A stretch of 64,000 bases of DNA from Rebecca billardiae RCC1528 (Eukaryota; Haptophyta), in contig OZ251229.1 of the NCBI GenBank assembly GCA_965240325.2, forward strand, positions 1,302,001 to 1,366,000, in the 5' to 3' direction. Both the position numbers and the translations under genes were made by a program. Positions 34,570 through 44,732 of this stretch are shown here, piece by piece. The notes under the pieces were generated by a model. That model saw only the letters and a program-made list of their open reading frames with translations, did not search any database and had not been told where the DNA came from. Position 1 is the stretch's first letter. The number at the start of each line of letters is the position of its first letter.

Positions 34570-37505
34570 CGGCGGCGTCGCCGCCGCCGCGGCCTCCGCG
34601 AGCTGCCGCTCCTCCTCCTCCTTCCGCCGGCGCGCCTCCTCCGCCTCGCGCTCCGCCTCCTGCGCCGCCAGCCGCTCCTCCTCCATCGCACGCTCTCGCT
34701 CGAGCTTGCTCATCCGCGCCAGCTCCTCCTCACGCCGGATGCGCTCGGCCTCCTCCTCCGCGCGGCGGCGCGCCTCCTCCTCCTCGCGCGCCTTGCGCTC
34801 GAGGTGTTCTTGCCAGATCGCCTTCCACGCCTTGCGCTGCACCATCCCGCGCACGCGCGCCTGGATGTAGCTCGACTTGAGCGAGATCTGTCGCTCGCGC
34901 AGCAGCCGCAGCTTGGCGAGCACGCCCGACTTGAGGAACGCCTTCGTGCGGCCGAGCGCGAACTCCTTCGGGCCGACGAGCTTGGCGAGCACCTGCTCGC
35001 ACGCCGCCTTCTCGGAGGCCGACGCGTCGGGCCGCTCGGCCGGCAGCAGGCAGCAGTAGAAGCGCGAGATCACCTCGCCGTGCGGCACGCGGTCGGGGTA
35101 GCCCATGCCGTACACGCGCACGACCTCGAGCACGCCCGAGCACGACAGCTGGCGCATCAGCGTCTCGTGGTCCCACTCGGACGCGCGCTTGCGCATGTTG
35201 GGCTTGATGCAGCGCACAAAGTGCATGTCGCTCGCGTCGAGGATCGCGGTGAGCTCGTCGAGCTGCCGCATGAACTTTGCCACCACGCCCTGGAACATGG
35301 CGCCGCGCTTGCGCGCGAGCTGCCCCTGCGTCGCCTGGTCGACGCTGAACATGTCTCGCACGATCGGGTCTTCCGACGCCTGCATCAGCACGAGCATGTC
35401 CTCGGAGACGGTGTCCTTGTTCTTGCCGAGCATGCCGGTGGCGGAGTACTGCACGCGCCCCGCGTAGTGCACGACCTCGAACGCGTCGCGCGCGCGCAGC
35501 ACCTTCTTGAAGCGGCGGTTGCCCGCGTGCGCGCGCACGAGCTTCTCGTGGAAGGTCACGTCCGAGCCCTGCGGCACCACGCACTCCTCGTTCAGCATCG
35601 GCAGGATGCCGAGGGGCTGCGCCTCGATGAGTTCGAGGACCTCTGCGTTGTCGAAGTCGGCGAGGTCGGCGTCCTCCACCTGCACGCCCTCGATCGCGTT
35701 CTCCTCCTGCGCGCTCATGAACACCGACTCGTTGAAGCGGTTCTGCAGCTTCTCGTTCGTGAAGTTGATGCACAGCTGCTCGAGCGAGTTGTGCTCAAAG
35801 TGCTCAAACCCGAAGATGTCGAGGATGCCGATGAAGAAGCGCGCCTCGGCCGCGGGCCCGGCGCCGTCGGGCCGCGCGCCCGCGAGCGAGAGCGACTGGT
35901 TCACGCGCTTCACGATCCAGTCGAACAGCTTCGAGTACATCGCCTTGGCCATGCCCTCGCGCATGTACCCCGCCTGCGTGACCGTGCTGCTCGTGTCGAT
36001 GAACTCGCGGCCCGCGCGGATCTTGCGCTTCGTCAGCGCGAAGCGCAGGCCGGCCGGGTCGATCTTGGCGAGCGAGGCGACGGAGGTGAGCAGCCCCTCC
36101 TCCTGCACCGACGACTCCGCCTCGGGGTCGCCCCCGAACGTCACGTTGCCCATGTGCAGGATCGCGCCGAGCAGCTGCCACGCAGACGCCCGGTCGTCCG
36201 CGCTGAACCCCACGTCCACCAGCGCCGCCTCCGTCTGCGCAAACAGCTCGGGGTCGTCGTGCAGCGCCTCGCCCTTGCCCAGCAGCCGGTACGCGTCGGC
36301 GCGCTCGACGCCGGCGGCCGACGCCGTCCTGCCCCCCGCGCACAGCTGGTAGAACGAGTGGTAGTTCCGCTCGCCCGGCGTGTGCGAGATCACGCGAGAT
36401 TTCTCGAGGAGATACGTCGAGATGGTCGCGCCGATGATCTTGCCGCTCACGTCGAACTGCGCGGCGTGAGCGGCGGCGAGGGGGCGCGCGGCGGAGAGCG
36501 TGGTGCAGCGGCGCGGGCGTGGGGCGGAGGGGCGCGCGCGCGGGCGGGCAGGGCGTCAGGGCGCGCGCGAGGCGCGCGCGCGTGACGCCGCGAGGACGGC
36601 CGGGTGGGCCGGGCAGGGTGGCGGGTGGCAGTGCCAGCGCGGTGGCAGCCGCCGCACACGGCGCGCGCGCATGGCCGCGCGGACGGCCGCCCGGCCGCGC
36701 CGCCGCGCTCACGCGCGCCCGAGCGGGGCGCCAGGCGAGCGCACACGCCAGCTGCCCCCCCCCCCACCGCGCACCGCGCGCGCGCGCGCCGCCCGCCCGC
36801 CCGGCGCACAGCGCGTCGCACCTGCAGCATCAGGAACTTGCCGTACCGGGACGAGTTGTCGTTCATGTGCGTCTGCGCGTTGCCGAACGCCTCGAGGACG
36901 GGCGTGGACGCGATGATGCGCCCCTCGAGGCCCGAGCCGCCGCTGCTCGTCGCCGCGTGCGCGAGGTACTGCAGGATGATCTTCGACGTCTCCGTCTTGC
37001 CTGCGGAGCGCGCGGCGCGGCCGTGCATCGGAGCGGCAGTGCGGCCGCCGCGGGGGCGCGGGCGCATGCATCCGGCTCAGCGCGACGCGCGGCGAGCGAG
37101 CGCGGACGAGGAGACTGCGGCCCGAAGGGCGCCGTGCGCGGCAGCGCGCCGCGCACCTGCGCCCGACTCGCCCGAGATGATGAGGGACTGGCTGCGCGAC
37201 TCGAGCAGCCCGCGGTACGCGTCCGCGGCGACCGCGTACACGTGCGGCTTCTCGGGCATGCTGGCGTACTGCGTGTACTCCTCGAGGCGCTGCTGGGAGT
37301 AGATCCCGTCGATCTTCTTGTACGGATTCATCGCGACGAGCAGCGCGTTGATGTTGGAGTAAATCTCGTCCTTGTTGAAGCGGATCTTGAGCGCCTCCTC
37401 GATCGACTCCGGGTCGAGATTGCGCAGCTTGGTGAGGTCATCTGGCACGAGCTGCCCATCGGCCCCGCCGAGGACGGACTGCCGGCGGCTGCCCGACCGC
37501 AGCAT
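31480..37505 (-). CDS. Myosin heavy chain with WW, Tubby and WD40 tail domains
   Basis: Six exons: 37505-37157, 37000-36822, 36456-32581, 32323-32163, 31850-31729, 31613-31480. All phases agree, giving 1606 residues. The introns (156, 365, 257, 312, 115 nt) all begin GTGCG. Motor domain, about 1-700: P-loop GESGAGKT (split by intron 1), switch I '[10 protein letters not shown]', switch II 'DIFGFE' at about 389. One IQ motif lies at about 706-725, followed by a charged helix and a 16-Gly run. A WW module at about 875-940 has the '[19 protein letters not shown]' lead-in seen in CEP164. A Tubby C-terminal domain lies at about 1058-1263 ('FAGRLRTNT', 'PLSAFQAF'). Seven WD40 blades fill about 1300-1600. 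The actin motor thus carries a phosphoinositide-type Tubby domain and a propeller, suggesting membrane or flagellar-base cargo. No SH3-like N-domain is present. Confidence 0.92.
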
Positions 37506-37851
37506 GCTTCGCGGAGAACGCCCGCCGCGCGCCCGCCCGCCGGAGAACGCCGCGTGGAGCTAGCAGCGGTCGCTGCTGGTCCCGCCGAGCGGCCGCTTGT
37601 GCCGACTGGCCGCTGGCCAAAAATTCGATTTTAGTACGACGCGCGCCGACGCCATCGTACTATGTAGGGGTCGACGCTCGCTGCCAATCTCGAGCTGAAA
37701 CGGCCGACAAGCCGGCTTGCAGGGCTGTCGTCGGCCTGTCGCGGCTGATTCGCGAACGCGACCGGAGATTCGTCTGTTGCGAAATGGGAAGGAGCTGCTG
37801 CGGAACTCTCGGCAGCAAATCACGACCGACTCGGACTCGCGGCCGCCCGAC
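37506..37851. promoter_or_regulatory. Shared upstream region of myosin and type I membrane protein genes
   Basis: A 346-base divergent interval between the two starts. No conserved element recognised; promoter role is inferred from the head-to-head layout. Confidence 0.35.
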
Positions 37852-38679
37852 ATGAGCATTCGTGTGTTGAGCGTCCTGGCGGCGCTGTGCGCCACGGCTG
37901 GGGCCGTCAAGAACGAGACGAGCTCGCCGCCGGTGAGCCCCCCGCACCAACACAAGCACGTGCACTTCTCTCCGCCGCCGTCCGTGAGTGCACCACCCCC
38001 ACCGTCGCCGTCGCCCAAGCCCAAGGCGACGCTCTCGCTCGACGCGATGGGCGTGGCGCGCGCGCGCGACGGGCTGGTGAGCTGGCTCGAGCTCAAGATC
38101 ACGCACATGAACGCGACGTCGCGTGAAGACGCTCGTGACATGGTGATCGAACTGGTCGGCGCGATGCAGAACTCCACGGAGGTGACCATCAAGATGCCCC
38201 CGCCCAAGAAGAATGCTGAGCCCGTCGTGCTCGATCCGATCGCGGTGGCCAAGTCGCAGGGTGCGCTCGTGTCCGTCCTCAACGAGGTCGTCGGGCACAT
38301 GAACGCGACGAGCACGATCTCCGCGACCACGCTCGTGAGCGATCTGATTGACTCGATGGCCGACTTCACCGGGATCCATGCCGCGGACGCCGAGCTGCTG
38401 CCGGGCTACCCGCCGAGCTACCGCGACGCGCTCCCCCTCCTGGCCCTCGACGAACCGGCCGAGCAGCACTCGTCCGCCGGCGGGCTCCTCACGGCTCCGA
38501 TCGTGCTGGCCTTCGTCATGGGCGTGGCCAGCGCGGCTCTCGCGGCTGCGGGCGTCACGTACGCGCGGCACCGTGTCGAGTCCAACCAGTCGGACCGCAT
38601 CCCGCTCGCGGTGCGCCTCGGCGCCTACCAGAGTCAGGCGGCCACCGAGAGCCGCTCCGCGCTGCTCCAGCGCCTCTGA
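37852..38679 (+). CDS. Hypothetical type I membrane protein
   Basis: Intronless, 275 residues from ATG 37852. A signal peptide (MSIRVLSVLAALCATAGAVK) is followed by a Pro/His-rich linker (about 28-62). Two related segments come next, 'ARDGLVSWLELKITHMNATS' (about 70) and 'SQGALVSVLNEVVGHMNATS' (about 140), each preceded by a 'LD...A' phrase and followed by a hydrophobic helix. A membrane span 'APIVLAFVMGVASAALAAAG' lies near residue 225, and a ~35-residue cytosolic tail ends the protein. Several NxS/T sites (NETS, NATS, NSTE) lie on the presumed lumenal side. The internal duplication of about 70 residues is clear, but I do not recognise the family. The gene is divergent from the myosin gene. 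Confidence 0.75.
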   Translation: MSIRVLSVLAALCATAGAVKNETSSPPVSPPHQHKHVHFSPPPSVSAPPPPSPSPKPKATLSLDAMGVARARDGLVSWLELKITHMNATSREDARDMVIELVGAMQNSTEVTIKMPPPKKNAEPVVLDPIAVAKSQGALVSVLNEVVGHMNATSTISATTLVSDLIDSMADFTGIHAADAELLPGYPPSYRDALPLLALDEPAEQHSSAGGLLTAPIVLAFVMGVASAALAAAGVTYARHRVESNQSDRIPLAVRLGAYQSQAATESRSALLQRL

Positions 38680-40333
38680 GAGTCCAAGGCCGTGGCTGCC
38701 GTGATATGCCCAGTGCGCCAAGGCGCACGTGCGCGCCGATGCGATGGTCCTACGGGGTGACGTGCAGTCATCAAATCAACCAGCCTCCTCTGAGACTTGA
38801 GTCCTGGCTTGCTTGCGCCCGCTCACGGTTCGCTGCGGCGGCGGCCGGACTCCGAGACCGAGTACGTGACTGTTACCGAGTTCTCCCCTGACTGACACGT
38901 GTCGAGTCCGTGACGGGTGACGATATATCGGATATATATATATCAGCAGTGAACGATTTAAGACTGCCTCAAGCGAGGACGATGATCGAGGAGTGCCCTA
39001 CCGGATTCTAGGACGATGCGCGTCACACTCACACCGATCGACCTCACTGCAGAGTCACTGCTCACAGTCTCACAGCAGTGCGACAGCTAGTGCCGGATTA
39101 TGGCGCCGCGGCGCCGGATGACCCGGATGACCGCCACAGCCGTGGCAGTAGTGAGTAGATAGAGTGGCAATGTGCTCCGATTCACGACTGGTAAATAAAT
39201 TGGCGCGGATACCGGCCGTGGCAGTAGTGGCTAATAACTCCGATTCACTGATAATGCATGTAATAAATGACGATTTTAAAAATGAATTGGCGGCGAACTT
39301 GTCGTTAGAATTTTATTGACTTATTGTCATTGTGCCACGGCTCGGGCTGACTCATTGACACGGCGTTCCGGTCGGTCGGACGTTCACGTTATAATATCAC
39401 TGCCACCGTGGACGACGCCCACGGCGTTCACTGGCCAAAACTACTGCTTGGTTGGCTAACTAACCGCTGAGTCGCCATACGTAGTTAGCGCCGAGTTACC
39501 GTTGACCAGGACAGTTAGGGGGTCCATGACAGCAGCCCACTGATTTGTGATTTTCGACAACTATGCGATTTAGGTGTCTGACGAGCGAGGCGCTTGCGAA
39601 GGCACCCACAAATATGTCCCGGAACCCAGCCCAGCCGTCAGAAGCACGCAAAACCGACTCCGCGTGCCGTCACGCGGTCGTGCGCGCGCGCCAGCTGCGC
39701 CACTGTGTCACATACAGATTCAGCCAAACGTCAACGACTTGTTATGGCGGCTAAATGACGGTATATCGTCGAACATACTTATTCATAACCGTTGCAACCC
39801 GCCCAAATACAATTACGGTGGAATTGCTGATTTTTAGAAGGCACGATGAGTGCGCGTAGAGGGCGAGGAAAAACTACTCCAAGATCGAGCATGTTACCCA
39901 TTTGATTAGAGACACGTACCCGTATATATGCGCATATCTACCCGTTTATTATATAACGCGGGTGCGTTTTAAATATATATTCAGGGTGCTGTCAATATGG
40001 GGGTACCTTGTTCACTATTCGTGCCGGGTCATCCGAATAGGCCGCGCCGCCGCGCGGAGACCGCGGGCTCATGCCACTCGAACCGTGCCGCAGCAGGCCC
40101 GGACGGACCTGATGCGGGCGGCGGGCTGCGTGCCGAAGCACACTACCAAGCCCACCTCTGAGCATGCCACCATCCCCATAGTCGTGAGAGAGTCCTCCGC
40201 CATCGAGGCTTGCGTGCGCAGACTAGCAGTCGCCGCCGCCGAGCTTGCCGCGGTCCGTTCGGCGACATCCGTGCCCGTGCTCTGTGTCACCGGCGTCGTC
40301 GCCGTTCGTCGTACCCTAGCCCACGCGAGGGCG
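38680..40333. other. AT-richer gene-free interval
   Basis: Base composition drops from the strongly GC-rich genes to near-balanced. There are short TA runs (about 38930-38945) and no frame with recognisable content. The repeated word GCAGTAGTG[A/G]CTA near 39145 and 39221 marks a degenerate local duplication (CCGTGGCAGTAGTG at both sites). Confidence 0.6.
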
Positions 40334-41661
40334 TCACCGGTCCACCAGTACTGCGGCGGACTGCGCGCGCTTCGCCGCGCGCTCGCCCTCGAGCTCCGGC
40401 GCTCTCCTCTCGCGCTCGAACTCGGCGCAGTCGGCAGCCATGGCAGCCCGCTCGGCCGCAGCTCGATCTGTGCCCCCGCGCGCGCTGCGCTCGGTTGCGT
40501 TGGCGCGCAAGCTGGCGCGCGCAGCGTCGGCGACGGCGCGCGCGATCGCCTTGCGCGACGAGTTCAGCTCCACCTGCTGCTCCGTCAGGCGCACCTGCTG
40601 CTCCAAGATGATCGCGTGCTCAGCAGGAGTCACGCGCTGCTCGTGCAGCTGCACCTGCACGCGGCCTGCTGCGGACGCGCGCGGCGCGCTGGCGTCGGGG
40701 GGCGAGTAGAGGTCGCGGAAGGGGCAGCTGTCGTCGCCGGCGCCCAGCGACGTGTCATCAACATCCAGCTCCGCCTTCCTCTCCGCCGCCGACGCGCCCT
40801 GCTTCCGGCTCAGGATGCGCTCCATGTCCTCGTGCTTGCCCTTCCACCACCTGTGCACGGTCATCAGCCAGATGCCGATCACCTCGAGCCGCGGCGAGTC
40901 GTGGCGCAACGAGATGCCGAGCGCATCCACGCAGACGAGCGTGAGCGCCTTGGGCTTCTTCGTCCGACCGTCGCGCGCGGTCTGGGCGCACGCAGGGGTG
41001 AACACTCTGACCAACTGCTTGTGCTTCTTCAAGTTCTCAAGCATGAGCTCCACGAGACCACGAGCGTGCGGAGGAGGTCGAGGAGCATGAAGTCGAGCAC
41101 CGATGCGTACCGCGGGCGAGTGCCGGCCACGCGCCAGCTGGTCGAAGGCTGTAGCACGTGGATGGCGCGCGCCGCCACCGCCGTCTCCTCGAGCTGCTGC
41201 GCGCTGACGTTGACGTCAGGCCGTAGCTCGGGCCTGCACGGTTGCTCACAGTCGAGGCCGTCCGCGGAGGAGGCGAGCCCCTCGGCGGTGCCGGCAGGGA
41301 CCTCGGGCGGGTCGCACACACCCATGGGCACGCGTGCATCATCATCTGCCGCGCCCTGGACCTCGTCATGCCCGGCACAGCGGTCCGCAAGTTGGTCGGC
41401 GGCAGCTGGCCCTTGCGGCAGAGGCGTCGCGGGCACGTCCGAGGGCGAGATGGCAGCGACGGGTGGGGAAGGAGACAGTGTCCAGTCGTTGTCGATGCCC
41501 ATCCCACCATATTGCGCATGTTCGTCTCCGTATTGCTCTCCTGCACGTGCTCCCAGGACGCGCTCCTTGGTCGCGAGCAGCACACGTCGAGCACGCAGAT
41601 TCAAATGATGAAGCACGAGCGTCGTTTGGCCAGCGACTCCCAGCGAGAGCCCGGTCCACAC
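40334..41661 (-). pseudogene. Frameshifted hypothetical gene
   Basis: Two minus-strand frames, 41661-41029 (upstream part) and 41053-40334 (downstream part), look like one coding sequence. At 41050-41065 the plus strand reads CCACGAGA then CCACGAGC, an 8-base tandem duplication. Removing one copy would fuse '...LDLLRT' smoothly to 'ELMLENLKKHKQLV...', a continuous helical segment. The downstream part holds 'LEVIGIWLMTVHRWWKGKHE' and a long Ala/Arg/Glu coiled coil to the stop. I do not recognise the family. Either a recently disabled gene, an element-encoded relic, or an assembly/sequencing artefact is possible. The chosen upstream limit is only the open frame. Confidence 0.35.
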
Positions 41662-42045
41662 GAACCGTGGCTACGTGTCCGTGTCCACCGAGTCGCTCGG
41701 CGAGGCGCCTGCGCCGATGTGGGCGCGCCCAATGGCGAGCGGACGGCCGTCGACGAGGGCCATCAGCCTTGCCGACCCCGTTCAGAGCTCCGCTCCCGCG
41801 CCGGGCCGAGCCGAGCGCGGATTTGGAATCTGCCGATCGCGAAAACACGCCGAACAAGTTCTGAAAAGGAAAAGAAAAGAAATCAAAACTCGATTTAATC
41901 AGATGGACCCCCTATAATGACCAGTGACCATCACTCATCAGTGTCCTCCACAGTCCACTGTCTCACACTGTCTGTCAGGCCGTCCACACATGCAGACAGT
42001 GTCAGACTCAGACCGGGTAGTTATTCAATGATGATGGCACTGTCA

Positions 42046-42076
<31 letters not shown>
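42046..42076 (+). repeat. (TA)n microsatellite
   Basis: About 31 bases of TA repeat with one G interruption. Confidence 0.9.
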
Positions 42077-42125
42077 CCGCCATTATACGACCGGTCTAGT
42101 GACCGCGCAGTACCGGCTCTGGTCA

Positions 42126-43048
42126 CTGTCCGGGACGTCCAGCAGGGGTGCATTTAACCATTTGGGGGGGTCTGGGGGGGGCTCCCCCCAGCCCATCGAA
42201 GGACCAAATACGCCTCAATAGGGGCCCAACTCGCCAGATTTGCATGGGCGCAGACTGCCGCAAATGCTGCGCTGAGCCTGAGGGCCGGAGCCGTGCAGCG
42301 GCGTCGATTGACAGCGTCAGCTGTGCGCCGCCTCGCGACGACCATGCGACGCCTCGCACAAAGCCCTGATCTCGGCGTCTCCCTCGCTAGTCAAGACGTA
42401 GCGTAGTGCTGGATCGAGCGACGCATTCAACCGCCGCCGCGGCCGCCGCACCTCGGCGCGCTCGCGAACTCGCTGAGCCGTCAGCCAAGCGCGAGCTCGT
42501 GCGCACGCCCGCGCCTCCGCGAGCTGACGGCACGGCCCGGGGCGCGAGCAGCTCGACGCCGACAGCGCGCAGCTCGCTCGAGTTGACGCGCAGCTTCTCG
42601 CCCGGCGGCGACTCCCAGTGCACGAAGGGCAAGCCAGGGTCACCGTGTACCTGCGCTCGTTGGGAGATGCGCGCGCATTGTCCCAACCACGCGAGCGCGT
42701 CAGCGAGCCCGTCGTCATCGGATGGTCCTCTATCTGCTTGGCCAGCTGACGTCTCCACGCGCCGGGCGCGGCTGCGACACCCGACATCGGACAATCATGG
42801 CCGCAGCTCACCGTTGGAGTCCGGGAACTTGAAAAAAAAAGTTCAGCACGATGGAGTCCTCCGTGTTCGACGTGACGACGCCTTCGAACACGTCGAGGCG
42901 TGAGAAGACGTCGATTACTTCGATGAGGACTACGTTACTTCGTCCGCCGCCCCGGAGATCTTTCGATTGGTACCCTCATCGCTCCCTGGCTCCCAGGGGT
43001 TCGACTAAATGCACCCCCCCCATAGGGTCAGTGGACGTCCCTGACTGT
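42126..43048. mobile_element. Candidate inverted-repeat element
   Basis: The left end (about 42126-42157) reads CTGTCCGGGACGTCCA, then GGGGTGCATTTA. The reverse complement of the right end (about 43048-43006) reads CAGTCAGGGACGTCCACTGA, then GGGGTGCATTTA. The two arms share GGGACGTCCA and GGGGTGCATTTA with a 13-base length difference between the blocks. They enclose about 0.85 kb with overlapping open frames (minus 42811-42317 and 42794-42387) that have no recognised domain. This is the layout of a small non-autonomous DNA transposon, but no target-site duplication was established. Confidence 0.4.
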
Positions 43049-43312
43049 GGCTGGAGCCTACCGTGCCGCGACTCGACTGGCACTGAGGATCATGCTGCTG
43101 CACGAGTGGCATCAGCAGTGAGTGCACAGTTATTCGGTAAAATAAACTATTGCGGCAGTTACAAACTAGCATCAGCTTCATCCCGATTTAAAACATAATC
43201 CTCGATCATCATCTGGCTGTACATTTATTGACATGCCGAATTTGAAAATTTAAGAAAGTGTCCGAGCAAGTCGACTGTCGAGCAACACCTGCCTACGGCT
43301 ACGACCATTTCG

Positions 43313-44620
43313 CTAGCCTGTCAGCAACACACTCAGGTCGTCGAAGCCGGTGAAGCTCCGATAGCGCACAGAGTTGGCGTTGCACCAGCGCTCGAGGTCC
43401 GAGCCGGGCACGACGAGGAGGGTGTCGATCAGCTGGGGCTCGGCGCGCAGCAGGCACGCCTCGCTCACCTGCGCGCCCACGTAGATGACATGCGGCGAGC
43501 CTCCGTCGGCACGACGGAGTGTGCGCGTGTCGAGCCACGCGCGCAGCGCGCGGATGCGATCGGTTGGTTCCCAGCTCGTGCACTCCCACCGGTGCGTGGC
43601 AGCGCGGCAGATGCCGTCCGCGGCCATCGTCGGCACGTGCGACAGCCCAGCCTCGCGCAGCAGGTGGCGCACGAACGGCTTGATCCCACTCGTGAGCACG
43701 CACAGCTCCCACTGGCGCACGCACGCGTCCTCACAGAATGTGATGAAATCGTCGCGCAGCCGCCCACCCAGCTTGTCGTGCACGAGCTGCGCCACATCGA
43801 CCACGCTGCACTGGACGTCGGCCGTCACGCGTTCGCGGCTCGAGCGCGCGGCCGCCTCGGCGTGTGCTGGCCAGGATGTGGCGGCGGCGTCGCCCACGGC
43901 CGGCACGACGGCGGTGTCGGGGGCTGAGGTGGCGACGCCACACGCCTCGAGGATCGCCTCCGTCGACGAGCGTGCCGACATCTCGAACAGGACGTGGTCG
44001 AACTCGCAGCACAGCACCGCGGTGCCGCCGACCGGCGCCGCTGCGCCCGGCGCGCGCGCGTCTGGCCCCAGCCCGAGGTCTCTCGAGCTCGTCGGGACGC
44101 CGGTCGCGAGCGCGTGCTCCAGGCGATCGACCCAGCGGTCGACCCCATCGATGAGCTCCTGCATCTTGGGCTCCAGCTCGAGCTGAAGCCGCGCGAGCGA
44201 CGACTCAATGGCCGCCTTGTCCGACACCTCGTCGAGTCCGCTGTACGGCGCGACGACCTCGGTGGCCTCGACGAGCACGCCCTGCGCGTCGGCAGGCTCC
44301 GCGGCCGGAGCGTGCGCACCCGGCGTCGCGGAATGCGCGGCGGCCTGGGCATGCTTCTGCAGCTTGGCGCGCAGCTTTAGCGCGCGGGCATTCTCAGGCT
44401 CGTCCGCGAGGGCGGTGCTCACCAGCCGCTCCGCCTCCGCGTGGTCGCCGAGCCTGAGGCGGCTGAGGGCGAGGTTCACGCGCAGGTCCGTCCGGGCGTG
44501 AGTGTCGTCGGCGGATGCCAACGACGACACCTCCTGCAACGCCAGCGTGTACGCGACACTCGCCTCGTCGTAGCGGCCTGCCGCGAAGTGAGCGTTGCCG
44601 GCGGACCGGTAGTGCGCCAT
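43313..44620 (-). CDS. Tetratricopeptide protein with degenerate HAD phosphatase-like domain
   Basis: Single frame of 435 residues; the start is taken at ATG 44620, where the TPR pattern begins (MAHYRSAGNAHFAAGRYDEA). Residues about 1-100 form three tetratricopeptide repeats of the co-chaperone type. After a linker, residues about 215-435 resemble a HAD-fold phosphatase. Motif I reads 'CEFDHVLF', with Glu where the catalytic Asp of 'DFDGT' should be. Motif II is 'VLTSGIKPFVRHLL'. Motif III lacks the usual Lys. Motif IV reads 'VIYVGAQVSEACLL' instead of GDGxxD. Three of four catalytic positions therefore differ, so a non-catalytic scaffold is more likely than an active phosphatase. It is divergent from the phospholipase gene, with 112 bases between starts. 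Confidence 0.7.
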   Translation of the reverse strand: MAHYRSAGNAHFAAGRYDEASVAYTLALQEVSSLASADDTHARTDLRVNLALSRLRLGDHAEAERLVSTALADEPENARALKLRAKLQKHAQAAAHSATPGAHAPAAEPADAQGVLVEATEVVAPYSGLDEVSDKAAIESSLARLQLELEPKMQELIDGVDRWVDRLEHALATGVPTSSRDLGLGPDARAPGAAAPVGGTAVLCCEFDHVLFEMSARSSTEAILEACGVATSAPDTAVVPAVGDAAATSWPAHAEAAARSSRERVTADVQCSVVDVAQLVHDKLGGRLRDDFITFCEDACVRQWELCVLTSGIKPFVRHLLREAGLSHVPTMAADGICRAATHRWECTSWEPTDRIRALRAWLDTRTLRRADGGSPHVIYVGAQVSEACLLRAEPQLIDTLLVVPGSDLERWCNANSVRYRSFTGFDDLSVLLTG

Positions 44621-44732
44621 GCTGAACCCCGCAGGCGGGGTCAACGGCGCGCGAGCGTCCGCGGTCCGGCCGTTCCGGGCATCACTTGGGCGAGGTCGCC
44701 ATCGCAACTCACGCCGCGCCCGTGCATGACCC
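44621..44732. promoter_or_regulatory. Very short divergent promoter interval
   Basis: Only 112 bases lie between the two opposite start codons, so 5' leaders must be very short or overlap. No motif recognised. Confidence 0.35.

Noticed and set aside
42155-42195. G-run/C-run palindrome as a regulatory hairpin
   Set aside because: It is a low-complexity G/C homopolymer pair and cannot be distinguished from simple sequence.
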